DNA of 64,000 nucleotides from Alkalispirochaeta americana (GTDB lineage Bacteria; Spirochaetota; Spirochaetia; DSM-27196; Alkalispirochaetaceae), in assembly GCF_900156105.1 (NCBI RefSeq), contig NZ_FTMS01000003.1, positions 62,001-126,000 on the forward strand, given 5' to 3'. Positions within the stretch are counted from its first letter, which is position 1, and the number at the start of each line of letters is the position of its first letter. The notes under the pieces are model-generated. The model was given only the letters and a program-made list of their open reading frames with translations, did not search any database and was not told where the DNA came from. Below are positions 34,556 to 43,645 of this stretch, in pieces. The position numbers and the translations under genes are program-made.

Positions 34556-34580
34556 CCCGCAGGCCCGGCGGGCCTGCGGG
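34556..34580 (-). terminator. 12-bp perfect hairpin after the repeat lipoprotein gene
   Basis: CCCGCAGGCCCG-1 base-CGGGCCTGCGGG, 9 bases past the stop of the gene at 34589. On the minus strand it is followed by CCCC(T)CC rather than T residues, so a weak or regulatory terminator is possible. It separates that gene from mosaic lipoprotein 5. Confidence 0.5.
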
Positions 34581-34588
34581 ACAGAGGG

Positions 34589-35506
34589 TTAGTCGGATAT
34601 AGCGGTGAAGGTGAAGCGGTGGCTGTAGAGTGCTCCCGCTTTCTCTACCACCAGATCCACGGTGTTCTGGCCCAGCTTGATAACGTCGCTAATATCACTT
34701 TCGGGGATAGTGATGGTGTTTGAATTATCCCAGCCCTCCATGTCGTTCACCGTCCATTCGTAGGAGTCGTAGCCGGTGGGAGCGGTGAAGGTGAGCTCGG
34801 TGATCTCGTCGATGTTCACCTCGGTATCGGCGGTGAGTTCAATTTCCTCGTCTTCGGGGTTCACCAGGATGGCCTCTATAACCAGCTCACCCAGGATCGT
34901 CTCGATTGCGGTGAAGGTGAAGGTTCCGTGGTAGACCTCGCCGCCGAGTTCCACCTCCAGGTCCACGGTGTTCAGGCCCGGGAAGATAACGTCGCTAATA
35001 TCACTTTCGGAGATGGTGATGGTGTTTGAATTACCCCAGTCCTCCATGTTGTTCACCGTCCAGTTATAGGAGTCGTAGCCCTCGGGAGCGGTGAAGGTGA
35101 GTTCGGAGATCTCGTCGAGGTTCACCTCGGCATCGGCATCAAGCGTGATCTGCTCGTCTTCGGGGTTCACCAGGATGGCCTCTATAACCAGCTCACCCAG
35201 GATCGTCTCGATTGCGGTGAAGGTGAACGTTCCGTGGTAGACTTCGCCGCCGAGTTCCACCTCCAGGTCCACGGTGTTCAGGCCCGGGAAGATAACGTCG
35301 CTAATCTCACTTTCGGAGATGGTGATGGTGTTTGAATTATCCCAGCCCTCCATGTTGTTCACCGTCCATTCGTAGGAGTCGTAGCCCTCGGGAGCGGTGA
35401 AGGTGAGTTCGGAGATCTCGTCGAGGTTCACCTCGGCATCGGCGGTGAGTTCAATTTCCTCGTCTTCGGGGTTCACCAGGTTGGCCGTAATCTCGATACT
35501 TCCATC
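34589..35506 (-). repeat. three tandem 306-bp coding repeats
   Basis: Three copies with an exact 306-base period: the string CTCGTCTTCGGGGTTCACC starts at about 34847, 35153 and 35459 in the plus-strand reading. The most C-terminal copy has diverged most at its end. Confidence 0.9.
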
Positions 35507-36175
35507 TGAAGGATCGTCGGGTTCGCTCAGGCCGTATCGGGCGTTAAGAAATTCCAGGTACTGATTGAGAGTTTTGTCCAGGTCCAGATTTACCGTGCGG
35601 TTCTCCCCCGACCGCACCGTGGTGGTGCGGAAGCTATAGCGGGAGTCTTCTTGTCCCTCTCCAACCAACTCTTCAAGGCTGTGAACTTCGGCTACCACCA
35701 GATAGGAACTATCGGGATTCAGGTTGCTGAAGAGGATGGTTCCGCCTGCTGATGACTCGTAACCCAGAAGCTCGGCAAATCCCTGAAACTGCGAGGCCAG
35801 GGCCGAGGTGCCCAGCGAGATGGATCCCAGAGAACCCGGAGATGAATCGGCTCCCTCGAAATCTTCCTCGTCAAAGGAAGCTTCCCAGAGCCCAAAGATA
35901 TGCTCCATGTTCCCTTCGGGATCCTGGCGAATAAAGGCCTCCTCGATCACGTAGACCAGGAGCAGGTACGCCGGTTCACCCACGGTATCGCTGGCCGTCA
36001 CCTGTTCCCCCGATGAGGGGGCCTGAATACGCAGGGAGATCGAGCCACGGGATTCATCGGGGGTCCAGTAGCACCCTCCGAGAGCCAGGAAAATCAGAAA
36101 AAACCAGGCCACGCCCAGGAAGAACGACGAATGCAGAGAAGGGCACGCCGAAAAAAGGGCATTTTTTGTCTTCAT
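34589..36175 (-). CDS. repeat lipoprotein with three 102-residue C-terminal repeats
   Basis: 528 residues, not homologous in its N-terminus to the five mosaic lipoproteins. The signal peptide ends in the lipobox ALGGC followed by YWTPDESRG. The mature N-terminal half (about 40-220) is unrecognised; acidic patches are frequent. The C-terminal half consists of three repeats of 102 residues, each containing LVNPEDE, LTFTAPEGYDSY, WTVNNMEGW and FTFTAIE, which read like an Ig-fold or bacterial cell-adhesion module. The start ATG (36175) is chosen as the first M of a standard signal peptide; an ATG 4 codons upstream is possible. Function unknown. Confidence 0.8.
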   Translation of the reverse strand: MKTKNALFSACPSLHSSFFLGVAWFFLIFLALGGCYWTPDESRGSISLRIQAPSSGEQVTASDTVGEPAYLLLVYVIEEAFIRQDPEGNMEHIFGLWEASFDEEDFEGADSSPGSLGSISLGTSALASQFQGFAELLGYESSAGGTILFSNLNPDSSYLVVAEVHSLEELVGEGQEDSRYSFRTTTVRSGENRTVNLDLDKTLNQYLEFLNARYGLSEPDDPSDGSIEITANLVNPEDEEIELTADAEVNLDEISELTFTAPEGYDSYEWTVNNMEGWDNSNTITISESEISDVIFPGLNTVDLEVELGGEVYHGTFTFTAIETILGELVIEAILVNPEDEQITLDADAEVNLDEISELTFTAPEGYDSYNWTVNNMEDWGNSNTITISESDISDVIFPGLNTVDLEVELGGEVYHGTFTFTAIETILGELVIEAILVNPEDEEIELTADTEVNIDEITELTFTAPTGYDSYEWTVNDMEGWDNSNTITIPESDISDVIKLGQNTVDLVVEKAGALYSHRFTFTAISD

Positions 36176-36327
36176 AAATATAATCATACCCCCCCGAGGC
36201 CAGTATATCCAGCGTGGCGGCATTTTTGTCAAAGTTTCTTTTCGTTTTCTGTTAGTTTCCCCTGCTCGGATTCCCCTGCTCGGAGCGGGTGAGGGCGTCA
36301 GGACGATGATCCGGGCTATCAGGCGCG

Positions 36328-36357
36328 TTGGGAAAAATGCTCGGAGCGGGGTATAAT
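36328..36357 (+). promoter_or_regulatory. promoter of small lipoprotein gene
   Basis: Perfect TATAAT at 36352-36357, with TTGGGA at 36328-36333 and an 18-base spacer, 42 bases upstream of the ATG at 36400. Confidence 0.65.
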
Positions 36358-36399
36358 TTCCATTGTGTACGAAAGGTTATTCAAAAAGGAGAAAAACGA

Positions 36400-36738
36400 A
36401 TGATGAGAAAAATGCTGAGTATCTGTCTGGCCCTGCTGGTCCTTCCTCTTGCTCTGGGGGCCTTCGCCGGGTGCGGTGGCGGTGGTGACTCCCTGGCCGG
36501 GACCTACGTCTGCACCGAGCACTGGAACGAAGGCATGGTGGGGAGAATCACCTTTGAGTTCCGCTCGGACGGTACCGTGAAGATGGCCCCCCTGGGAGGA
36601 GAGGGCACCTACGAGATTACGAACGGAACCGTGACAGTGGTGAATGATCTCATGGAAGACGGTGTGACACTGCAAATCCAGGACAATACCCTGAGGATCG
36701 AGAATCCCCTGGGAGATGTGGTTTACACCAAGCAGTAG
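36400..36738 (+). CDS. small lipoprotein, unknown
   Basis: 112 residues. A hydrophobic signal segment (LSICLALLVLPLALGAF) is followed by a FAGC lipobox and GGGG, then a beta-rich domain (GTYVCTEHW, ITFEFRSDGTVKM, GEGTYEITNGTVTVV) that recalls small lipocalin-like or FKBP-free spirochaetal lipoproteins in which GTY...TFxFxxDGTV repeats occur. AAGGAG lies 8 bases before the ATG and a consensus promoter upstream. It converges on treY with only 37 bases between. Function unknown. Confidence 0.82.
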   Translation: MMRKMLSICLALLVLPLALGAFAGCGGGGDSLAGTYVCTEHWNEGMVGRITFEFRSDGTVKMAPLGGEGTYEITNGTVTVVNDLMEDGVTLQIQDNTLRIENPLGDVVYTKQ

Positions 36739-36775
36739 AGGCCGGTCCAGTGAGAGAAATCCCGTCCGGGAGGGG

Positions 36776-39703
36776 CTATCGCGTTGTGACGTCTGAGAGG
36801 TCCTCCCGAAGGGAGATCGCTGCAACGGGGAAGTTTTCCAGCAGGGCAGCAACAGAGCATAGGGCCGATTGCTTGTCCAGAGAACGTTCCCGGGATGTGC
36901 AGAGGTCTTGTGTGATCCAGCGTTTCTCCTGAAGAAGGGGAGCGCAGTCCACAGCGGTGTCGTGCCACCGCTCTGGAGGAACGAGTGGCAGTTCCGCTCC
37001 TTCCGTCAGGGGCACCGTGAGGCGGGGACATACCACAAGGAGAGCGCTGTCGCGCCATCGTCGGGCAAAAGCCAGGATGTGTTCTGCCCAGGTGCCGGAG
37101 GTTTCCAGGGGCAGATATTCCCCCAAGGCAAAGAGGTCCGGGTTCTGACGCCGCAAGTTGAGCAATGCCGCCACGACCAGCTGCTTGGGTGCGCCGGAAC
37201 GCCATTGATGAAGTGCTGCAGCACATCCCCGGGGCGTGAAGGACAGATCGTCGAGTATCTGCTGGTGGGACGAAAAATCCACGGGGCGCCGATTGTCGGG
37301 GTCCACCAGGGAGAAATCCCATCCCGTGGTTCCCTGGTAGATGTCGGGCACACCGGGAACGGTGAGGGTGAGCGTTTTCTGTGTCAGGCTGTTGATTGCG
37401 CCGGGGACCATGATCGAGGTGATGAACTCTTCCAGAAATCTCATGATCGTCGGGCTGCGGTGAGGCGCGATGAGACTCTCGATGAGCCGATCAAGGGCTT
37501 CCTCGTAGTTTTCATTGGGCGAGGTCCAGCTGGTATGCAGTTTTGCTTCCCGGGCTGCTTTACGCATGTAGGCTGTAATCCGGTTTCGATATTCCTCGTG
37601 TCCCCGGTAATCGGGGCTTGTCATATCCAGGGGCCAGGTTCCCGCGAGGGTTTGTAAAAGGAGATACTGATCGTGACGGGATGGTGCAGGGGTTTGTTCC
37701 TGGGAGCTCTCCGGAGTGGTTCCCGCCGCTTCGGTGATCCGTGTTACCCAGGATTGCCAGGCTCCGGGTACCTCGCTGAGCACGTTCAGGCGGGCCCGGG
37801 TATCCTCCCCCCGTTTATGGTCATGAGTCGCTGTGGCTACCATTCCAAAGGGATGGGACTGAAGGCGGTCTGTGTTTCCATAGTGAAAGGCCTGCACGGA
37901 CAGATAGAACCGGTCGGGCTCAGCCCCCACCTCGTTTCGGGCAACGAAACGGCTGTCCCGGTAGAATGCTGTGTCTTCAAAGGATTTGGCCATCACGGGA
38001 GCGGTGAATTGCTGCACCTTCATGGCCAGTTCCAGGATCTCGCGCCGGCGGAAAGATTTCGGGTAGGTCTTGAGGATGTCCAGGGTCAGGACGTCCTGGA
38101 TAAAACTGTATGCGCTGGTATCGGCCTGGGTGCTCTCTTTTCGCGCGATAGCAACGGCCCATTCGATATCGCGGCGATCCTGTTCCGAGATGCCCGAGGC
38201 GTCCACATAGCTCCGGTACACAGGAAAACGGGCGACGATGTCCATCAAGGCTGTTCGCAAGGCGAGTCTGGACAGATCCCGGGTGTGACGACTGCTCTTT
38301 GCCAGCCGGCTGAGCCGGTTGGCCAGAACGTTGAGTTCGCTTGCCAGGGTTTCCTGCATCGTCCGGTATTTTGCCTGCAGTACGAGAGAGGGGAAATCGC
38401 GGGGTTCTCCGGTGAAGTGCTGGTATATTTCTGTCAGAGGGGTTTCCCCGGCAGGATCGGTGAGCACTCCGGCGACAGCGGTCATGTGTTCGTATCCTGT
38501 GCTGCCACTGACTTCCCAGGATTTCCGCAGTTTTTCGTGGTGGGCGAGAATCTTTTCCACCACCACGTATACCGGGTGGCGCAAGGCGCCTTCCAGGTGA
38601 GGGCCGGAAGGAGAGATCGAGCTGTCCCGGTCTGCTGGTTCCCTCTGGCGTGATGAGGCGGCCATCAACCGGTAGGCGGCTGCTTTCTGGAGGCGGCTCA
38701 GGTATTCACGAGGGTCCAGAAGGCCATCGACATGATCCAGGCGCAGGCCCTGGATGGAACCCTCCTGGATGAAGCGGAGCATGAGCTGGTGGGTGATTTC
38801 GAAGACCTCGGGCCGCTCCATGCGTATGGCAGCCAGATCGTTGATGTCAAAAAACCGGCGGTAGTTAATTTCATTCGCCGCCATGCGCCAGTAGGCCAGG
38901 CGGTAGGCCTGGCGCTCAAGGAGCCGGTGGAGGCGGGTGCCTTGCCAGTCCCGGCAGATCTCGGTGAGTTCTGCTGCAAGATCGCTGTTCTCCTGGAGAA
39001 GGCGCGCCAGAGTAGCCGAAAGCTCCCGGCTGCGGCGGATTTTCAGGGCCATGCGCTGGGGAGATTTGCCTCCGTCGGCGAGGCTGGCGAAGCCCTTTGC
39101 CAGTTCTTGCAGGCTCCTCCTCCCGGAGTCTGCCAGGGCTTGCAGGACAATGCTGTAATCCCGGGGTGACAAGGGGAAGCGGTGTTGATAGTAGTGTACG
39201 CTGAAGGTCCCCGCCTGGGTATCGAGGCAGAGTTCAAGTTCGCCCTTGTCCAGGACTGTGCCGTATTGGGCTCCCAGAATGGGTATGAGAACTTTGCCGC
39301 GCAGGGACTGTTCCGATGGTTTCCAGTCAATGTCGAAGAATTGTGCATAGGGAGAGCTCTCCCCCCATTCAAGAACGTCGAGCCACCAGGCGTTGTCAGA
39401 AAAGCCCACTCCCATATGGTTGGGGACAAAATCGACAATGAGACCCATGTTGTGATGATGAAGGGCCTCGGTGAGGAGGGCAAACCCTTCCTCACCGCCG
39501 TACTCTTCGTTGAGGCTGTTGTGATCCACAATATCGTAGCCATGGGTTGATCCGGATCGGGCCGTTAGAAAGGGGGATGTGTAAAGATGACTGATCCCCA
39601 AACGGGCCAGGTACGGGACAAGTTCTGCCGCAACGGCAAAGGAGACATCCCGGGAAAGCTGCAATCGATAGGTTGCCCGGGGATAGGGGAGGGGCAGGCT
39701 CAT
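36776..39703 (-). CDS. treY: maltooligosyl trehalose synthase (TreY)
   Basis: GH13 isomerase that converts the reducing-end alpha-1,4 link of a maltodextrin to the alpha,alpha-1,1 link of trehalose. 975 residues, a normal TreY size. N-terminal ATYRLQLSRDVSF and YLARLGISHLYTSPFL, followed by GYDIVDHNSLN and VDFVPNHMGVG, are diagnostic; LRLDHVDGL carries the catalytic Asp. GGAGG lies 4-8 bases before the ATG, inside treZ, and the start overlaps the treZ stop by ATGA. Third gene of glgX-treZ-treY: debranching, trehalosyl-chain formation and release. Longer upstream starts are implausible. Confidence 0.95.
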   Translation of the reverse strand: MSLPLPYPRATYRLQLSRDVSFAVAAELVPYLARLGISHLYTSPFLTARSGSTHGYDIVDHNSLNEEYGGEEGFALLTEALHHHNMGLIVDFVPNHMGVGFSDNAWWLDVLEWGESSPYAQFFDIDWKPSEQSLRGKVLIPILGAQYGTVLDKGELELCLDTQAGTFSVHYYQHRFPLSPRDYSIVLQALADSGRRSLQELAKGFASLADGGKSPQRMALKIRRSRELSATLARLLQENSDLAAELTEICRDWQGTRLHRLLERQAYRLAYWRMAANEINYRRFFDINDLAAIRMERPEVFEITHQLMLRFIQEGSIQGLRLDHVDGLLDPREYLSRLQKAAAYRLMAASSRQREPADRDSSISPSGPHLEGALRHPVYVVVEKILAHHEKLRKSWEVSGSTGYEHMTAVAGVLTDPAGETPLTEIYQHFTGEPRDFPSLVLQAKYRTMQETLASELNVLANRLSRLAKSSRHTRDLSRLALRTALMDIVARFPVYRSYVDASGISEQDRRDIEWAVAIARKESTQADTSAYSFIQDVLTLDILKTYPKSFRRREILELAMKVQQFTAPVMAKSFEDTAFYRDSRFVARNEVGAEPDRFYLSVQAFHYGNTDRLQSHPFGMVATATHDHKRGEDTRARLNVLSEVPGAWQSWVTRITEAAGTTPESSQEQTPAPSRHDQYLLLQTLAGTWPLDMTSPDYRGHEEYRNRITAYMRKAAREAKLHTSWTSPNENYEEALDRLIESLIAPHRSPTIMRFLEEFITSIMVPGAINSLTQKTLTLTVPGVPDIYQGTTGWDFSLVDPDNRRPVDFSSHQQILDDLSFTPRGCAAALHQWRSGAPKQLVVAALLNLRRQNPDLFALGEYLPLETSGTWAEHILAFARRWRDSALLVVCPRLTVPLTEGAELPLVPPERWHDTAVDCAPLLQEKRWITQDLCTSRERSLDKQSALCSVAALLENFPVAAISLREDLSDVTTR

Positions 39704-41451
39704 GGGGTCCTCCAGAAGACAATACAACTCCAGGGGGGCATGTGTCCGTTATCGGGCCAGCCCTGATCTGGAAGGCGAAAGATCTCCCCCGGCAGGGGAT
39801 TGTCTTGTTCGATAAAGAGATTCTCGGGAAGCGGGCGGGCTCTGTTGTGTAGATTGAGGTGCATACCCCAGGAGGGATCCCAGAGGACTGTTGCAGCGGT
39901 TTCTCCTCCGCCGGTAGCCCTTCCTGCCTTGAGGTGAGGCAATAGGGGAACAAGGTGCTCCCGACGGAGGGTCAGGAGCTTCCGGTGCAGGTGAAGCCAC
40001 TGCCCGTTTTCTGGTCCCGGGGGGTGTTGCAAACGGCTTGCCTGCCAGGTGCCGGGTGCTCCGGGGTCGGGCAGGTCCTCCAGTCCGAACTCGCTGCGAC
40101 GGCCTGTTTTTACCGCTTCTGCCAGGTCTGCGCTGAAGTCACAGAAAAACTGGAAGGGTGTGGAGCATCCCCAGGGTTCGCCCATGAAGAGCAGGGGGAT
40201 TTGAGGAGCCAGGAGGAGAACGGCCGTTGCTGCCTCAAGTGCTTCCTTTGGGGCAAGGGTGACCAGGCGTTCTCCAAAGGCTCGATTGCCGATCTGGTCA
40301 TGATTTTGCAGAAAGGCGATGAATCGTGCAGGGGGCAACGTCGTGGGACCGTGTCGTATGAATCCGCCTGCCAGGGCTTGGAGAAGCAGTTTTTCCGGAT
40401 CGTTCTGGTATTCGCTATAGTAGCCGTGATCCTCCCGGGTGAGCAAAACATGAAAGACATGGTGTATGTCATCGTTCCATTGTCCATCATATTCCGGGGC
40501 ATATCCCGGGGGTGAATCTGTTTCCTGGAGGTATAGCGCTTCATTTTGATCATTTTCGAGTACCAGGAAGATGGTTCGTTTCTGCTCTTGTGAGGCATGG
40601 AGGTCCCGGGAGAAGCTGCTGAGAAAGTGCTCTTCCGATGGATCGTGGATAGCGTGGACTGCGTCAAGACGGAGGCCGTCAAACCCCATGTCTCGAGTCC
40701 AGTAGATGCCGTTCTCCAGGAAGAACCGGCGTACTTCGGGCACGGTGAAATCAATCGCGGCGCCCCAGGGTGTCTGTTGGTCGGTTGTGAAAAATTGGGG
40801 CGCGTAGAGGTGCAGATAGTTCCCCTCCGGACCGAAGTGGTTGTAGACAACATCCAGCCACAGGGAGAGTCCGGCCCGGTGTGCAGCCTCTGCGAGGTGT
40901 TTCAGTTCTGCCGGTGTGCCGTAGGTTGTGTCTGGTGCAAAGGGCAGGACGCCGTCGTATCCCCAGTTCCGTTTTCCCGGAAAGTCTGCCAGGGGCATTA
41001 GTTCCAGGGCGGTAATACCAAGAGCCGCCAGTTCAGGAAGACGCTCTTCCAGCGCGGCGAAGGTGCCCTCGGGGGTTGCGGTGCCCACGTGGACTTCGTA
41101 GAAGACCAGCTCTTCCCAGGTTCGCCGTGAAAACGATGGAGCCCGGGAGTTCGGGGCAACCAGCAGGCTGGGGCCGTGGACGTCCTGAAGCTGCTGGCGG
41201 GATGCGGGGTCCGGGACCAGATGCTCGCCGTTGATGCGAAACAGGTAGGGTGTCCCTTCCGGACGTTCCAGGGCCGTGCTGCGCCACCATCCTCTCTCCT
41301 GGCAACTCATGGGGTAGCAGCTCCGTGGGGCGCTGCCTGCCGGATTCGGGCCAGGGTCTTCAAGGATAAGCTCTACCCGGGAAGCTGCGGGTGCCCAGAG
41401 GCGGAACTCCACACCCTGATCTGTCCATCGAGGACCGAAGTGGTACGTCAT
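39700..41451 (-). CDS. treZ: maltooligosyl trehalose trehalohydrolase (TreZ)
   Basis: GH13 hydrolase that releases free trehalose from the maltooligosyl trehalose made by TreY. About 583 residues: N-terminal Ig-like CBM48 domain (FGPRWTDQGVEFRLWAPAA), catalytic barrel with ELMPLADFPGKRNWGYDG, the nucleophile region GLRLDAVHAI, the acid-base region VLENDQNE and the third Asp region FLQNHDQIGN. The start ATG overlaps the glgX stop as ATGA; an in-frame ATG 12 bases upstream, with better-spaced GGGAG, could add four residues. Confidence 0.95.
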   Translation of the reverse strand: MTYHFGPRWTDQGVEFRLWAPAASRVELILEDPGPNPAGSAPRSCYPMSCQERGWWRSTALERPEGTPYLFRINGEHLVPDPASRQQLQDVHGPSLLVAPNSRAPSFSRRTWEELVFYEVHVGTATPEGTFAALEERLPELAALGITALELMPLADFPGKRNWGYDGVLPFAPDTTYGTPAELKHLAEAAHRAGLSLWLDVVYNHFGPEGNYLHLYAPQFFTTDQQTPWGAAIDFTVPEVRRFFLENGIYWTRDMGFDGLRLDAVHAIHDPSEEHFLSSFSRDLHASQEQKRTIFLVLENDQNEALYLQETDSPPGYAPEYDGQWNDDIHHVFHVLLTREDHGYYSEYQNDPEKLLLQALAGGFIRHGPTTLPPARFIAFLQNHDQIGNRAFGERLVTLAPKEALEAATAVLLLAPQIPLLFMGEPWGCSTPFQFFCDFSADLAEAVKTGRRSEFGLEDLPDPGAPGTWQASRLQHPPGPENGQWLHLHRKLLTLRREHLVPLLPHLKAGRATGGGETAATVLWDPSWGMHLNLHNRARPLPENLFIEQDNPLPGEIFRLPDQGWPDNGHMPPWSCIVFWRTP

Positions 41452-43574
41452 GGTTTCTCCCATTGCAAGAGTACTGCCGAGCGCTCAGAGAGGGTATACG
41501 TGCCTCTCCGTGCGGTGCAGGTTCCGGTGCATAGTGTCTCACGCCAGCGTCCTGAGGGGGGGAGTGTGGGAGCTTTGAACCGTATGGGTTCATGGCCGCT
41601 GTGCAAGACCATCAGGAAGGTGTCGTCCGGTTCCGGCTCTCCCTCCTCGGTAAGGAAACGGTTGCCCGCTTCGCCGCTGATGAGCGCGATAAGGGTATGG
41701 AGATTGTCGTTCTTCCAGTCTTGGTCTGTCATTTCCCGGCCTGAAGGGCTCAGCCAGGTGATGTCCTTGACCTCTGTCCCGGGAATAAGACCTCCATGAA
41801 AAAATCGCGACCGTCGAAAGACGATATGGTCCCGTCGCAGGGCTATGAGTTGTCGGGTGAAGGCCAGAAGATCGGTGTTTTTTGCGTCCTGATCGTCCCA
41901 GGGTATCCAGCTCAGGGTATTGTCCTGGCAGTAGGGGTTGTTGTTCCCTTCCTGGGTGCGTCCGAGTTCGTCTCCTGCGGTGATCATGGGGACGCCGCTG
42001 CTGAGAAGGAGAGTCGTCAGCATGTTCCGCATCTGGCGATTGCGCAGGTCCAGGATCTCCGGGTCGTCAGTGGGGCCCTCAACGCCGCAGTTCCAGCTGT
42101 TGTTGGAATCCGAGCCGTCGCGGTTCTCTTCCCCGTTTGCTTCGTTGTGCTTGTGGTTGTAGCTCACAAGATCCCGGAGGGTAAACCCGTCGTGGGCGGT
42201 GATAAAATTGATGCTGGCCCAGGGACGGCGTCCCCGGCGGTTATACATGTCGCTGGAACCGGAGATGCAGGAGGCCAGTGTTCCCAGGAGTCCCGGGTCG
42301 CCCTTCCAGAAGCGCCGTACCGTGTCGCGATACCGGTCGTTCCATTCACTCCATCCTGGAGGGAAATTGCCGACCTGGTATCCGTCCGGTCCGGTATCCC
42401 AGGGTTCGGCGATGAGTTTTACCCCGGACAGTGCAGGATCTTGCGCAACGATGTCGAGGAAGGCGCTGTTTTCGCGGTATTCCCCCGAGACCCGTGCAAG
42501 GGTTGTGGCCAGGTCAAACCGGAACCCGTCGACATGCATGTCCTCTGTCCAGTATCTCAGGGAGTCCGTGACCATCCGCAATACCTGGGGATGTCGCAAC
42601 TCCAGGGCGTTGCCTGTTCCCGTGAAGTCATTGTAATAGCGGTGGTCGTCGTTCATGAGATAGTAGTAGGAGAGATTGTCGATTCCGCGAAGCGATAGCG
42701 TCGGGCCCAGGTGGTTTCCTTCTGCGGTATGGTTATACACAACGTCCAGAATGACTTCGATTCCCCGATCGTGCATGACCTGAACAAAGTTTTTGAAATC
42801 CCGGATATCGCCGTCATGGAGGTATGCCGGTTCCGGAGCGAAAAAGGCTATGGAGTTGTACCCCCAGAAGTTGGTTAGTCCCTGTTCTTCCAGGTGGCGA
42901 TCTCGAAGAAAGGCGTGCACTGGCAATAACTCCACGGCGTTTATGCCCAGGTCTTCCAGGTAGTCGGGAATGGTTGGATGAGCCAGGGCTGAGAAGGTGC
43001 CCCGTGTCGCTTCGGGAATGTCGGGATGGCCCATGGTATAGCCACGGGGATGCATTTCGTATATCACCGAGCGGTCCCGGGGGACTGCCGGTTTCGGGTT
43101 GCGGCCCCAGGTGAAGGCCGTGTCAACGACAACACTCTTTGGCACAAAGGGTGCGCTATCCCGTTCATCGAAGGAGAGATCTTCCTCTTCCGATCCCACG
43201 ACGTATCCGAAGAGGGCGTCATCCCATATGAGCGAGCCCGAGAGTTCGCGGGCATAGGGGTCGATGAGGAGCTTGTGGTGATTAAAGCGGTGGCCAGCCG
43301 GTGGATCGTAGGGGCCGTATACCCGGTAGCCGTAGCGCTGACCGGGTCGGACATCAGGCAGGTAGCCGTGCCATATTTCGTGGGTGAACTCCGGGAGTGT
43401 GATCCGTCCTGTTTCCTGGTTGCCTGAAGGGTCAAAGAGGCATAGTTCCACCCCTTCGGCGTGGGCGGAGAATAAGGCAAAGTTGGTGCCGCTTCCGTCC
43501 CAGGTTGCTCCCAGGGGATAGGGTCTGCCGGGCCACAGCCGGATGTCTCTGTGTTGGTTCGTGCCTTTTGCCAT
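41448..43574 (-). CDS. glgX: glycogen debranching enzyme (GlgX/TreX)
   Basis: GH13 isoamylase-type enzyme that hydrolyses alpha-1,6 branches in glycogen, supplying linear maltodextrin to TreY/TreZ. 708 residues. Signatures: RPYPLGATWDGSGTNFALFS, VIYEMHPRGYT, LLPVHAFLRD, catalytic Asp in VDGFRFDLATTL, Glu in LIAEPWDTG, third Asp in ITAHDGFTLRDL. I chose the ATG at 43574, with AAGGAT 5-10 bases upstream; the longer frame begins 10 residues earlier. First gene of the trehalose operon, 71 bases after the WYL regulator gene, same strand. Confidence 0.95.
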   Translation of the reverse strand: MAKGTNQHRDIRLWPGRPYPLGATWDGSGTNFALFSAHAEGVELCLFDPSGNQETGRITLPEFTHEIWHGYLPDVRPGQRYGYRVYGPYDPPAGHRFNHHKLLIDPYARELSGSLIWDDALFGYVVGSEEEDLSFDERDSAPFVPKSVVVDTAFTWGRNPKPAVPRDRSVIYEMHPRGYTMGHPDIPEATRGTFSALAHPTIPDYLEDLGINAVELLPVHAFLRDRHLEEQGLTNFWGYNSIAFFAPEPAYLHDGDIRDFKNFVQVMHDRGIEVILDVVYNHTAEGNHLGPTLSLRGIDNLSYYYLMNDDHRYYNDFTGTGNALELRHPQVLRMVTDSLRYWTEDMHVDGFRFDLATTLARVSGEYRENSAFLDIVAQDPALSGVKLIAEPWDTGPDGYQVGNFPPGWSEWNDRYRDTVRRFWKGDPGLLGTLASCISGSSDMYNRRGRRPWASINFITAHDGFTLRDLVSYNHKHNEANGEENRDGSDSNNSWNCGVEGPTDDPEILDLRNRQMRNMLTTLLLSSGVPMITAGDELGRTQEGNNNPYCQDNTLSWIPWDDQDAKNTDLLAFTRQLIALRRDHIVFRRSRFFHGGLIPGTEVKDITWLSPSGREMTDQDWKNDNLHTLIALISGEAGNRFLTEEGEPEPDDTFLMVLHSGHEPIRFKAPTLPPSGRWRETLCTGTCTARRGTYTLSERSAVLLQWEKP

Positions 43575-43591
43575 TATCCTTCTAATATAGG

Positions 43592-43634
43592 GCCTGATCG
43601 GCACAGAAGAAAGGGATATTATGCCGAATCAGGC
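43592..43634. promoter_or_regulatory. inverted repeat upstream of glgX
   Basis: GCCTGATCGGCA (43592-43603) and TGCCGAATCAGGC (43622-43634) form an imperfect 12-13 base dyad with an 18-base spacer in the 71-base gap between the WYL-regulator stop and the glgX start. It may be the regulator's operator or a terminator for the regulator message. Confidence 0.4.
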
Positions 43635-43645
43635 GTTCCCGGGCG

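Noticed and set aside
16152-36175. Mobile element carrying the lipoprotein cluster
   Set aside because: I saw no transposase, integrase, terminal inverted repeats or target-site duplication; duplications with decayed passenger genes explain the pattern more simply.
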